Source: Mycoplasma sp. CAG:611 (GTDB taxonomy: Bacteria > Bacillota_I > Bacilli_A > RF39 > UBA660). Taken from it: DNA of 32,360 nucleotides. A program made the translations under genes and the position numbers. The stretch spans positions 4,100 through 36,459 of the forward strand of contig HF999794.1 in assembly GCA_000434175.1 (NCBI GenBank). Direction: 5' to 3'. The notes below the pieces were generated by a model. That model was not told where the DNA came from. It saw only the letters and a list, made by a program, of their open reading frames with translations, and made no database searches. Shown piece by piece: positions 24,107 to 32,360 of this stretch. Each line of letters begins with the position of its first letter. Position 1 is the stretch's first letter.

Positions 24107-25843
24107 TTAGTTTGTTCCTTGTTCTTCTGGTGGAGTTGCTGGATTAGGTTCTACTTCTTCAGGTGTTTCTATTTTCTTAGCAATTGTTATTTTAAGTTCT
24201 GCTCCTTTTGTTACAACAGAATCTTTTGCTCTACTTTGTGCTATTATTGCACCTTCTTTATATTCATTTGTTTCTTTTTCTATAATTACTAAAGATATTT
24301 CTTTTTCTTTAGCCCATTTTTGAATATCTGTAATAGACCAATTTTCATTAACAAAATCAGGGTACTTTTCTAAAACTTTTGGAATATATAAAATTATTTC
24401 ATCTCCTGTTGTTAGAACTTCACCTTTTTTAACACTTTGAGCTACAATTTCTTCTTTATCATATTTTTTATCTTTTTTCTCTTCTACTTCTTTTTCTTCA
24501 ACAGTAACTTTTAATGAATATCTTATTTCTAACTCTGTTTTAACTTCACGATAATTTTTACCAGTTAAATCTTCCACTTCATAAGTTACTTGTCCTGTTG
24601 AAATTATTAAAGTAATTTCTGTATTTTCTTTTACTACTCTGCCTATTTCAGGCTTAGTGCCTATTATTTTACCTTCTTCCACTTCTAAAGATGGTTCTTC
24701 TTCAGATTTTAATGCTACCTTTAAACCTCTTTTTCTAAGCAATGTATCAGCATCTTCAACACTTAAATTCTTAACATCTGGTATTTTTACATCTTTTGAA
24801 GTAGCAAATATTGATAATGCAAAATATACAATACCTAAGATTACTACCAAACCTCCAAGAACGCTACCTAAAATAATTATTGTTTTATTTTTATTATCTT
24901 TTGTATCTTTAATTTGACTAACAAGACTATCATCCATATTTTCTTTATCTACTTCAAAAGCAACATCATCAGATATACCTTCATTATATTTAAGTTTTAT
25001 TTTTGGTTCTTCTAATCTTTCTTTATTTAAACATGTAAGTAAATCTTCATGCATTTCATTAGCATTATTATATCTATTTTTAGGATTTTTTGCAGTTGCT
25101 TTAATAATTATATTTTCAACACTTTGTGGAATATTTGGAAATTCACTTCTTATCGAAGGAATTGGTTCTTTTAAATGTTTTAATGCTATTTCAACGGCAT
25201 TATCTCCTCTAAAAGGAAGATATCCAGTTAAAAGTTCATACATCATTATTCCAAGAGAATAAACATCACTTTTTAAAGTAGAACCTTTACCACTTGCTTG
25301 TTCTGGTGGAAAATAATGAACTGAGCCCATCGCAGAATTTGTTTGTGTAAGTTGTGTTGCATTAAGAGCCATAGCTATACCAAAATCAGTTATTTTAACA
25401 CCACCATCATCCATCATTAAGATATTTTGTGGTTTTAAATCTCTATGAATTATTAAACTATCATGTGCAAGTCCCATAGCACTTGTTATTTGAAGCATAA
25501 TATCAATTACTTCACTAACTGTTAAGTTACCACGTTTTTTAAGTACTTGTTTTAAATTCTTACCAGGAACATACTCCATAACTATATAATAATTACCATC
25601 ATCTTCCCCAACATCATATATTTCAACAATATTAGGATGTGATAAACTTGATGCTGATAAAGCTTCCCTTTGAAATCTTCTTACAAACTTTTCATCACTC
25701 GCAAGATCTCCTCTTAAAACTTTAATTGCAACATCCCTATCTAAAATGGTATCTTTCGCTAAATACACATTAGCCATACCACCTTCTCCAATTGTTTTAA
25801 TTATTTCATATCTATCATTTATTTTTTGTCCTTTTACTATCAC
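24107..25843 (-). CDS. prkC: Ser/Thr protein kinase PrkC with PASTA domains
   Basis: Membrane kinase sensing muropeptides or lipid II and controlling cell-wall growth and, in Bacillus, spore germination. I choose the GTG at 25843 (578 aa) because AAAGG lies 11 bases upstream; a GTG at 25855 would be on top of that site. Kinase domain about 8-265 with GEGGMANVY, K41 in VAIKVLR, HRDLKPQN (D135) and DFG (153-155); one membrane helix (about 320-345); three PASTA repeats (about 350-415, 416-485, 486-555), and a Pro/Glu-rich end. Adjacent phosphatase gene matches the usual pair. Confidence 0.95.
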   Translation of the reverse strand: MIVKGQKINDRYEIIKTIGEGGMANVYLAKDTILDRDVAIKVLRGDLASDEKFVRRFQREALSASSLSHPNIVEIYDVGEDDGNYYIVMEYVPGKNLKQVLKKRGNLTVSEVIDIMLQITSAMGLAHDSLIIHRDLKPQNILMMDDGGVKITDFGIAMALNATQLTQTNSAMGSVHYFPPEQASGKGSTLKSDVYSLGIMMYELLTGYLPFRGDNAVEIALKHLKEPIPSIRSEFPNIPQSVENIIIKATAKNPKNRYNNANEMHEDLLTCLNKERLEEPKIKLKYNEGISDDVAFEVDKENMDDSLVSQIKDTKDNKNKTIIILGSVLGGLVVILGIVYFALSIFATSKDVKIPDVKNLSVEDADTLLRKRGLKVALKSEEEPSLEVEEGKIIGTKPEIGRVVKENTEITLIISTGQVTYEVEDLTGKNYREVKTELEIRYSLKVTVEEKEVEEKKDKKYDKEEIVAQSVKKGEVLTTGDEIILYIPKVLEKYPDFVNENWSITDIQKWAKEKEISLVIIEKETNEYKEGAIIAQSRAKDSVVTKGAELKITIAKKIETPEEVEPNPATPPEEQGTN

Positions 25844-25861
25844 TTTACCCAACACCTTTCA

Positions 25862-26590
25862 TTATTTTTCTAAATAAGCAACAGAAATATTATCTTTTCC
25901 ACCTCTATTGTTTGCTTTATTTATAAGTCTTTCCACTTTTTCTTCTATACTTAAATTTTCTTCTAAAAGTGTTTTTTCAATTTGTTCATCAAGAAGCATT
26001 GTTGTAAGCCCATCCGAACATAAAAGTATTGAAGAAATATCCATACTGCAATCAAATATATCTATATCAATTGGATCATTTATTCCAAGCGCATTCATTA
26101 AAATATTTTTTCTTGGATGATTTCTTGCTTCTTCTTCCGTTAGTTCTCCTGCTGTTACAAGTAAATTAACAAGTGTATGATCGTGTGTAACTTTATGCAA
26201 ATGATTATTTTTCATTACAAATCCACTTGAATCTCCTATATTACCAAAAAGTATATATTCAGGTGTAACAAGCGCTAAAACTAAAGTTGTTCCCATTCCT
26301 TTACTTTCAGGATGGTCTTCTGTATATTTAAATATTAAACTATTAATTTCAATAACACTAAATCTTAACCAAGAAACAGCATCTACTTTACTCATTTTTC
26401 TAAAATCACTTGTAAATCTTTTACCAAGATAGCTAATAGCAATAGATGAAGCAACTTCACCTGCTTGATGTCCACCCATGCCATCAGCTACTGCCATAAG
26501 ATAACATCCTTCACCATTTTCAGAAATTATAACACTATCTTCATTATGATCACGAACTAAACCTGTATCTGTTAAATAAAATGATTTCAT
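25862..26590 (-). CDS. prpC: PPM-family Ser/Thr phosphatase (PrpC/Stp)
   Basis: 242-aa metal-dependent phosphatase that reverses PrkC phosphorylation. Motifs 'VRDHNEDS', 'VADGMGGHQAGEVAS', 'GNIGDSSGF' (usually GDSR; here Ser), 'LCSDGLT' and 'GGKDNISVAYL' carry the metal-binding aspartates. ATG overlaps the rlmN stop by 4 bases (ATGA). 19 bases separate it from the PrkC start. Confidence 0.95.
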   Translation of the reverse strand: MKSFYLTDTGLVRDHNEDSVIISENGEGCYLMAVADGMGGHQAGEVASSIAISYLGKRFTSDFRKMSKVDAVSWLRFSVIEINSLIFKYTEDHPESKGMGTTLVLALVTPEYILFGNIGDSSGFVMKNNHLHKVTHDHTLVNLLVTAGELTEEEARNHPRKNILMNALGINDPIDIDIFDCSMDISSILLCSDGLTTMLLDEQIEKTLLEENLSIEEKVERLINKANNRGGKDNISVAYLEK

Positions 26591-27612
26591 TTTTGTTCCT
26601 CCTTTTTACTTCTAAGTTGTCCACATGCCGCAGATATATTAGAACCAAACTCTTTTCTTATTGTTACATTTATACCTTCTTTTTTAAGTATATCATAAAA
26701 TCTATTAATTTGCGAAGTTTTACTTCTTTTAAGTGTAAAATTACTACTTTCATTATAAGGAATTAAATTTACATAACAATTTATACCTTTTAAAAGTTTA
26801 GCAAGATTTTTAGCATCAATATCTTTATCATTTACATTATCTAATAAAATATATTCAAATGTAACTCTTCTATTAGTAATAGTTATATAATCTTTTACTG
26901 CTTTTATTAATGTTTCTATATTATAGGCTTTATTAATAGGCATAATCTTAGTTCTTAATTCATTTGTCGGAGCATGTAAAGAAATTGCTAAATTTACTTG
27001 AAAAGGTTCTTTACTAAATTCATATATTTTAGGAACAACCCCACATGTTGATATAGTTATATGCCTACTTCCTATAGCAAGTCCTTTTGGATCATTAATT
27101 ATTTTTACAAACTTCATTATATTATCGTAATTATCAAATGGTTCCCCAATACCCATAACAACAATATGTGAAATTCTTCTTTTAATTCTTTCTTCAATCA
27201 TAAGTATTTGTAAAACTATTTCATATGCATATAGATTTCTAACCTTTTTAAGTCTTCCACTTTCACAAAAAATACATCCCATATTACAACCAACTTCACT
27301 TGAAACACATAAACTAAGTCCATAATTATGTTCCATTAAAACTGTCTCAACATAATTTCCATCATAAAGTTTAAATAAATATTTAGATACATCTTTATCT
27401 TTTTCCTCTTTTACTATTTCTAAATGATTACATTTAAAATCCTTTTTTAGTTTACTTATAAGAGTTTTACTTAAATTAGTCATTTCATCAAAAGATTTAA
27501 CTCTTTTTACATATAACCAGTCATATATTTGCGTAGATCTAAATTTTTTATCATTAATATTAATTAAATAAGATTCTAAGTCTTCTTTTGTTAAATTATA
27601 TATATTTTCCAT
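26587..27612 (-). CDS. rlmN: Dual-specificity RNA methyltransferase RlmN
   Basis: Radical-SAM enzyme that methylates C2 of A2503 in 23S rRNA and A37 in some tRNAs. 341 aa with CNMGCIFC cluster motif preceded by 'LCVSSEVG', 'VVMGIGEPFDNYDN' and the C-terminal catalytic cysteine in SAACGQLR. Those features separate it from Cfr less clearly, but the housekeeping context and length favour RlmN. First gene of the rlmN-prpC-prkC-rsgA-rpe unit. Confidence 0.95.
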   Translation of the reverse strand: MENIYNLTKEDLESYLININDKKFRSTQIYDWLYVKRVKSFDEMTNLSKTLISKLKKDFKCNHLEIVKEEKDKDVSKYLFKLYDGNYVETVLMEHNYGLSLCVSSEVGCNMGCIFCESGRLKKVRNLYAYEIVLQILMIEERIKRRISHIVVMGIGEPFDNYDNIMKFVKIINDPKGLAIGSRHITISTCGVVPKIYEFSKEPFQVNLAISLHAPTNELRTKIMPINKAYNIETLIKAVKDYITITNRRVTFEYILLDNVNDKDIDAKNLAKLLKGINCYVNLIPYNESSNFTLKRSKTSQINRFYDILKKEGINVTIRKEFGSNISAACGQLRSKKEEQK

Positions 27613-27628
27613 TTATATAACACCCATA

Positions 27629-27640
27629 TAGATTATACCA
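27629..27640 (-). promoter_or_regulatory. Probable extended -10 promoter of rlmN
   Basis: TGGTATAAT on the minus strand, about 20 bases before the rlmN ATG and directly after the terminator of the previous gene. No good -35 hexamer; the TG one base before TATAAT may compensate. Confidence 0.45.
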
Positions 27641-27646
27641 AAAAAT

Positions 27647-27679
27647 ATAAAAAAAAGAAATATTTTACTTATTTCTTTT
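27647..27679 (-). terminator. Terminator of the ClpX-like gene
   Basis: AAAAGAAATA and TATTTCTTTT form a 10-bp stem with a 7-base loop, followed by T on the minus strand. The stop codon overlaps the 5' arm. Confidence 0.8.
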
Positions 27680-29123
27680 ATATATTTAGTTCTTGTTTTC
27701 TTACTAATTTTTTATCGTTATTATATTTTTTAATAACGCCATTTCTTGTTAACTTAATTTCTTTTATATCTCCTGATAATATTTCAAATTCTAAATCTTT
27801 TATTACATTTTCTAAAGCTTGTTTAATACCTCTTGCTCCGATACCTGATTTATATGCTTCTTCTGCTAAAAAAGTTATAAAATCATCATCATATGTTAAA
27901 GAAACATTATTAAGTTCATAAAACTTCTTTTTTAAAAGTAAAGCACTTAAAGAAGATGATGTTATTATTAATTTTAAATCTTCTACACTTAAGTCATTTG
28001 TTCTTACAATACAAGAATTACGACCAATAAATTCTCCTGGAATACCTAATTTTACAAAATTTTCTGCTTGAGCCACTTTAGGATTTTCTTCTTTTTCCAA
28101 AGAAGATATATTAAATCCAATAGATTTTCTATCTTCTTTTACTTTATCTACTCCCTCAAACCTACCACTTAAAGCAATTGTTAAATTAGATGTATCAAAT
28201 TCAATTAATTTTCTATCTTCTCCAATTTGTAAAATAAATGTTTCTCCTTCGATTATTTTAAGAAGTGAATATAAAACATCAGTAGTAGATGAAGTATAAG
28301 AAGTTTTATTATCTTTTTTCTTATCTATTTCATCAATTACCAATATTGCATTTTCAGCTTTTTTTAAATCACCATTACATTTTCTATATAAATGAATAAG
28401 CATTTCATTAACACTACTACCTTGATAGCCTTCTGCAGTATATTTTGTAGCATCTTCAATTTGAATAGGTAAATTTAAAAAACTAGCTATTTGTTTTGAT
28501 ATTTCTGTTTTTCCTGTTCCTGTGTTTCCATATATTAAAACAGATTTTTTTAAGTTTCTTTTTTCTTCTTTAGTTAAATTTTTATTTTCTATTATTTGTC
28601 TATTCCCATATATAGCTGCTAAAACCTGATTAATTGCCATATCTTGACTAATTATTTTTTCTTTTATTTTCAAACTTATTTCTTTAATCGAAGGTAATGT
28701 ATAATTTTCTTCATTTTCTTTTTCTTTTATTTCTTCCTCTTTTTCAAATATTTCCTCATCAAAAATATCAGGCATTTCAAAAGAATATGGTTCAATTACA
28801 CCTTTTTCATAATCAATATAATACATCTTATCAATAGCTACTGTTTCTAAATTATCTTTCAATTCAATAATATCATTAGTTCCAAAAACTATTTTTAAAT
28901 TATTAATATTTTCAGTCCAACCATAATAAGAATTTTCATCTATATTTTTTAAATCAGATTTTTTTATATTAGGATAAATATTTCCTGCATAATCTCCTGA
29001 TACAATAACAATATTATTATTTGCTTCATACCCTAAACAAACATCATTAACTTTAAAAACTTTATTATCTTCCATAAAAGTTGGTTCTAAAATTTTACAT
29101 ATTTTTAGTCCTTTATAATCCAT
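27678..29123 (-). CDS. ClpX-like AAA+ unfoldase with a different N-terminal domain
   Basis: 481 aa. Residues about 145-465 match ClpX: Walker A GNTGTGKT (199-206), pore loop GYQG (232-235; ClpX has GYVG), Walker B LVIDEIDK (261-268), sensor 1 (about 317-320), an IGF tripeptide (335-337) where ClpX has its ClpP-docking IGF loop, arginine finger in EFIGR (364-368) and sensor 2 GARG (429-432). The first 120 residues are beta-rich and have none of the four cysteines of the ClpX zinc-binding domain; an acidic linker (120-140) joins the two. I infer a ClpP-partner or stand-alone unfoldase with different substrate choice. A second, canonical clpX may exist elsewhere. Probably monocistronic. Confidence 0.85.
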   Translation of the reverse strand: MDYKGLKICKILEPTFMEDNKVFKVNDVCLGYEANNNIVIVSGDYAGNIYPNIKKSDLKNIDENSYYGWTENINNLKIVFGTNDIIELKDNLETVAIDKMYYIDYEKGVIEPYSFEMPDIFDEEIFEKEEEIKEKENEENYTLPSIKEISLKIKEKIISQDMAINQVLAAIYGNRQIIENKNLTKEEKRNLKKSVLIYGNTGTGKTEISKQIASFLNLPIQIEDATKYTAEGYQGSSVNEMLIHLYRKCNGDLKKAENAILVIDEIDKKKDNKTSYTSSTTDVLYSLLKIIEGETFILQIGEDRKLIEFDTSNLTIALSGRFEGVDKVKEDRKSIGFNISSLEKEENPKVAQAENFVKLGIPGEFIGRNSCIVRTNDLSVEDLKLIITSSSLSALLLKKKFYELNNVSLTYDDDFITFLAEEAYKSGIGARGIKQALENVIKDLEFEILSGDIKEIKLTRNGVIKKYNNDKKLVRKQELNI

Positions 29124-29174
29124 ACCAAACTCCCCTAACTAATTACTGCTTTCTATAATAACACATTTTTAATA

Positions 29175-29204
29175 AAAGAAAAAGAACTAAATTAATAGTT
29201 CTTT
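29175..29204 (-). terminator. Terminator of the surface-protein gene
   Basis: AAAGAACTA and TAGTTCTTT form a 9-bp stem with a 6-base loop, followed by TTCTTTT on the minus strand, a few bases after the stop. Confidence 0.8.
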
Positions 29205-29209
29205 AAATT

Positions 29210-30838
29210 TTAGTTATATCTTTTTCTTAATGCTACAGCTGAACCTAAAGCGAAAATACTAGCACAAAGAATAACTGCATATGTAACAATATTATCACTT
29301 GTTTCAGGATTTGTTGTTGGATTATTATATCCAATTACTCCATATGTACTTAAGTGAGTTGTTGTAAATACAACTTTTCCATTAACTAATTTAGCATCAA
29401 TTGTTTCTTGAATTTCACCAGCTTCAGTAACATAAATTACTTTATAATTTTTGAAGTTTCTTAAATCTTCTGCTACTGGAATTGAAATAGTATATTTTCC
29501 ATTTTCCATTGGTACAACTTCATCATTTCCATCAACAATATTTATTTCATGAAGACTAATTAATTTTAATCCTGCAACTTTTTTATTATCTTTATAAGCT
29601 TCAGTTAATTTAGTTGTTACATCCTTAACTTCTTTTTCAGTTTTTGGAGCAACTACTAAAGTATATTCAGTTGAGAAAGCATCATTACTTTCAAATTTAA
29701 CTCCATCAGTTTCAGCTTTTACATTTGGTTTTAATGTATAAGTTCCATTTGAAGTAGTTAAAATATGTTTATTTGAATATACACCATAAGTGCTTGTACT
29801 AGTTTGACCACCAGCCTTACATTTAGTCTTATCACAAGTATATGTTTCACTAGCATCATTTACAAGTCCTAAATCTTTAAGATTAATTACATCAAAACTT
29901 GTTCTAGTAGTTGCATCTGTTGTAAGTTTTGCACCAGATACTTTTACATTCATTACTTGTTCAACTTTTCCTAAATCATAAATAGCTATTGGACTACCTT
30001 GGCCATTAGCAACATTAAATGTTCCACCAGTAATATTTAATTCTAATTTATTAGTTTGGCCTTTAATATCAGTTGTATAAGTTCCACCATATACATATAA
30101 AGCATCAGCAAACCAAGCATTACCACTATAGAAGAAATATTCTTTTGGACTATCTAATGAAGTAGTAGCAGCATTAATAACACCACCTGAAATATTAACA
30201 ATACCCATTCTTAATGAAATACCACCATTAATTGTACCTTTAGTGATTGTTAAATCAATTGGACCTGCCATATAAATTGCTGGACCATATTTAGTAGTTA
30301 AAGTACCACCATTAACAACAAAACTCATTGCTCCTGTTGTATTATTTCCAGATAATACAGCATTACCAGTAGTATGATTTCCACCATTAATTGTAATTGT
30401 ACCACCATTTAATGCATAAAAACCATATTGTGTATCATTTGAAGATACATCACCACTATTAACAATTACTTTAGCATTATCTGCGCCAATTGCATAATGA
30501 GTTTTTACATCTTTTCCTTCTTCATCTGAATATTCATTTGCTAAAGCAACAAATTTTCCACCTTCTACACTACTAGAAATAGTAAGTGTCTTATTACTAG
30601 TTACATCAATTAAACTAGTTAATGTTTTACCATTTAAATCAAGATTTACATCTTTATCAATGATAATTCTTTTTGTAGATGTTGTAATGTTTTCAGTTAA
30701 TTTAACATCTCCACCTTTTGATAAGGCTTCACGTAAACTAGCTTCATCATTAACATCTAATGCACTAACTCCAAATGTGAAGGCAAACATTGAAACAAGT
30801 GCAAAAATAAATAAACTAATTTTTTTCATTATTTTCAT
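29210..30838 (-). CDS. Cell-surface beta-helix-type protein with sorting-like tail
   Basis: 542 aa. Sec signal peptide (basic MKIMKK, hydrophobic core, cleavage near VSA at about 26). Residues about 30-290 are short Gly/Asn/Thr repeats such as 'VTINGGNHTTGNAV', 'SFVVNGGTLTT', 'VNISGGVINA', 'ITGGTFNVANG', typical of a right-handed parallel beta-helix. One C-K-T-K-C pair lies near the middle. The rest is beta-rich, then 'TTHLSTYGVIG', NPETSD (510-515), a membrane helix (about 518-537) and RKRYN. This tail has the layout of a sortase signal, though not LPXTG. Role unknown: adhesin or carbohydrate-binding are possible; no catalytic residues were identified. Confidence 0.8.
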   Translation of the reverse strand: MKIMKKISLFIFALVSMFAFTFGVSALDVNDEASLREALSKGGDVKLTENITTSTKRIIIDKDVNLDLNGKTLTSLIDVTSNKTLTISSSVEGGKFVALANEYSDEEGKDVKTHYAIGADNAKVIVNSGDVSSNDTQYGFYALNGGTITINGGNHTTGNAVLSGNNTTGAMSFVVNGGTLTTKYGPAIYMAGPIDLTITKGTINGGISLRMGIVNISGGVINAATTSLDSPKEYFFYSGNAWFADALYVYGGTYTTDIKGQTNKLELNITGGTFNVANGQGSPIAIYDLGKVEQVMNVKVSGAKLTTDATTRTSFDVINLKDLGLVNDASETYTCDKTKCKAGGQTSTSTYGVYSNKHILTTSNGTYTLKPNVKAETDGVKFESNDAFSTEYTLVVAPKTEKEVKDVTTKLTEAYKDNKKVAGLKLISLHEINIVDGNDEVVPMENGKYTISIPVAEDLRNFKNYKVIYVTEAGEIQETIDAKLVNGKVVFTTTHLSTYGVIGYNNPTTNPETSDNIVTYAVILCASIFALGSAVALRKRYN

Positions 30839-30859
30839 TATTCTCCTTTCGATATTACA

Positions 30860-30889
30860 ATTATATCACAACAAAAAATTAAAAATCAA
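30860..30889 (-). promoter_or_regulatory. Promoter of the surface-protein gene
   Basis: TATAAT (30860-30865) preceded by TGA (extended -10) with TTGATT (30884-30889) 18 bases upstream. The -35 overlaps the topA terminator hairpin. AAGGAG lies just before the ATG. Confidence 0.6.
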
Positions 30890-30913
30890 TAGATTTTTTA
30901 AAACTATTGATTT
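30877..30913 (-). terminator. Terminator of topA
   Basis: AAATCAATAG and CTATTGATTT form a 10-bp stem, with an A/T-rich loop of 11 bases and T-rich sequence after it on the minus strand. Confidence 0.75.
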
Positions 30914-30916
30914 ACT

Positions 30917-32360
30917 TTACTTTTCATAGTCACAAGATAAACATTTAATCTTATCTTTTTTTTCTACTAAGACTCCTCCACATTCAGGACATTTTTCAAT
31001 TAAAGGCTTATCCCAACTAGCAAAATTACACTTTGGATAATTATTACATCCATAAAATATTTTACCTTTTTTTGTTTTCTTTTCAATAATTGTTCCTTTA
31101 CAATTAGGACATGGAATTATTTCTTTTACTTCTTTTTCTTTCTTTTTAATATATTTACATGTCGGATAATTACTACATGCTTCAAATTCACCAAATTTAC
31201 CATTTCTAATTACCATATCACTTCCACATTCAGGACACTTTTCCCCTGTTTTTTTTGCTTCAACTTTTTCCATAGAAGTAAAAGCTTCCTTTACTTGTGG
31301 TTCAAATTCTTTCCAAAATTCATTTAATAAATCATACCAAACCTTTTTACCTTCTGCTATCTTATCTAAATCATTTTCCATATTAGCAGTATAAGTAACA
31401 TTTATTAAATTAGAAAAACTTTCTTGTAGTTTTCTTGTTGTAGCTATTCCTATTTCAGTTGGAACAAATTTTTTATCAATAACTTTTACATAATCTCTTA
31501 ATTTTAAAGTATCTATTATTTTAACATAAGTTGATGGTCTACCTATTCCTAATTCTTCAAGTTCTTTTATTAATTTTGCTTCTGTATATCTTGATTTTGG
31601 TTTAGTATAATGTTCATCACTTTCTATTTTAGTAGATACTAAAACACTAGTATTATATTTATCTAAATCAGGTAAATTTTTATCTTCTTTATCTTCATAA
31701 TCTTTATATACTTTTAAATATCCATCAAAAGTTAAAACACTACCACTAGCTTTAAACTTGTAATCATTATTATCTAAAATAATTGTTGTTGCTAATGTTT
31801 TTGCATCTTTCATTAAACTAGCAAGCGTTCTTATATAAATAAGTTTATATAATTTATATTCATCACTTGTTAAATACTCTTTCATCTTTTCTGGTGTTTT
31901 ATTTATATCAGTTGGTCTTATTGCTTCATGAGCGTCTTGAACGTTTTCTTTCTTTTTACTTGTTTTAACATAGCCAATATATTCTTTACCATAATTTTTT
32001 TCAATATAATTTAATGTTTTTCCAACAAATTCATCACTTAATCTAACAGAATCAGTTCTCATATAAGAAATAAGTCCAGTTGTTTCAGTCCCTATATCTA
32101 TACCTTCATATAATTTTTGTGCTATACTCATTGTCTTTTTACCAGTAAAACCTAATTTTGTTGATGCTTCTTGTTGAAGTGTAGATGTTGTAAAAGGATA
32201 TTTAGCTTTTTTTAATTTTTCTTTTTTCTCTATTTCTTCAATATTAAATGTCTTATTTAATTTAGATAAAATATTATTTACTTCTTCTTCTTTTGTTATT
32301 TCTAAATCAGTAGTCTTATATTTAAATATATCTGCTTCAAAATCATTAAAAAATGCTGTT
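30917..32360 (-). CDS. topA: DNA topoisomerase I, C-terminal part (5' end beyond window)
   Basis: Type IA topoisomerase that relaxes negative supercoils. The frame stays open from the stop at 30917 to the right edge (about 480 residues), and no start is visible; the ATG at 32131 is internal, since upstream codons encode 'YPFTTSTLQQEASTKLGF' of the same protein. The catalytic tyrosine is in GLISYMRTDS, with 'DAHEAIRPT', 'LGIGRPSTY' and 'RDYV' following. Three C-terminal zinc ribbons (CPECG...CSNYPTC, CPNCK...CNNYPKC, CPECG...CLSC) bind DNA. The N-terminal Toprim domain is missing from the window. Confidence 0.96.
   Translation of the reverse strand, partial: TAFFNDFEADIFKYKTTDLEITKEEEVNNILSKLNKTFNIEEIEKKEKLKKAKYPFTTSTLQQEASTKLGFTGKKTMSIAQKLYEGIDIGTETTGLISYMRTDSVRLSDEFVGKTLNYIEKNYGKEYIGYVKTSKKKENVQDAHEAIRPTDINKTPEKMKEYLTSDEYKLYKLIYIRTLASLMKDAKTLATTIILDNNDYKFKASGSVLTFDGYLKVYKDYEDKEDKNLPDLDKYNTSVLVSTKIESDEHYTKPKSRYTEAKLIKELEELGIGRPSTYVKIIDTLKLRDYVKVIDKKFVPTEIGIATTRKLQESFSNLINVTYTANMENDLDKIAEGKKVWYDLLNEFWKEFEPQVKEAFTSMEKVEAKKTGEKCPECGSDMVIRNGKFGEFEACSNYPTCKYIKKKEKEVKEIIPCPNCKGTIIEKKTKKGKIFYGCNNYPKCNFASWDKPLIEKCPECGGVLVEKKDKIKCLSCDYEK

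Noticed and set aside
26587..27612. Cfr-type antibiotic-resistance methyltransferase instead of RlmN
   Set aside because: Housekeeping operon with prpC-prkC-rsgA-rpe and normal RlmN motifs; nothing points to a mobile resistance gene.
30917..32131. topA as a complete 404-aa gene starting at 32131
   Set aside because: The frame is open to the window edge and upstream codons encode conserved TopA sequence, so that ATG is internal.

Overview
The window is an AT-rich chromosomal segment (by eye roughly a quarter G+C) from a low-GC Gram-positive bacterium with small intergenic gaps. Every gene I accept, 33 in all, is on the minus strand, so transcription runs from high to low coordinates. TGA is used as a stop (cdd, vanZ-like, rlmN and yqzL all end in TGA, three of them in ATGA overlaps) and tryptophan is TGG, so the code is standard and this is not a Mycoplasma. 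Gene order is Bacillota-like: a CIRCE-controlled hrcA-grpE-dnaK operon, rlmN-PPM phosphatase-prkC-rsgA-rpe, rpsU-yqeY, and yqfC-yqfD...ybeY-dgkA-cdd-era-yqzL-recO. The yqfC/yqfD sporulation pair suggests a spore-forming lineage or ancestor. An uncultured gut Bacilli/Erysipelotrichia-like or RF39-like organism would fit, but that placement is inference.

Layout, in transcription order from the right edge. 32360-30917: topA, truncated at its 5' end by the window. 30838-29210: a monocistronic, secreted, cell-surface beta-helix-type protein with an NPETSD sorting-like tail. 29123-27678: a ClpX-like AAA+ unfoldase in which a different N-terminal domain replaces the zinc-binding domain. 27612-22650: rlmN, PPM phosphatase, PASTA kinase prkC, rsgA, rpe, tightly packed. 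22552-15676: the heat-shock operon, with an unidentified 160-aa gene between hrcA and grpE and an oligoendopeptidase F gene between dnaK and dnaJ.

15657-8079 is the least ordinary region. Three large type IV prepilin-like proteins (680, 532 and 466 aa) carry Ig-like ectodomains. The first two end in cysteine-rich tips, and each is followed, in a 1-nt TAATG overlap, by a paralogous membrane-anchored beta-rich partner (246 and 235 aa). The third prepilin has its own near-identical type of promoter, ends in a Gly/Ser-rich tail and is followed by a cysteine-paired membrane-anchored protein. The middle prepilin looks like a chimera of the other two. This is the best candidate for an undescribed surface system; no pilus ATPase, platform protein or prepilin peptidase is in the window.

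8026-56: an unidentified membrane-anchored acidic protein, mtaB, rpsU, yqeY, then yqfC-yqfD, a VanZ-like gene in the place normally held by phoH/yqfF, ybeY-dgkA-cdd-era-yqzL-recO, and the first 18 codons of rpmF at the left edge. Many transcripts end in hairpins that contain the stop codon of the gene they terminate. I see no tRNA, rRNA, CRISPR array, riboswitch or insertion sequence. No gap between genes exceeds 300 bases; the longest (22479-22649) holds the hrcA promoter/CIRCE and the rpe terminator.
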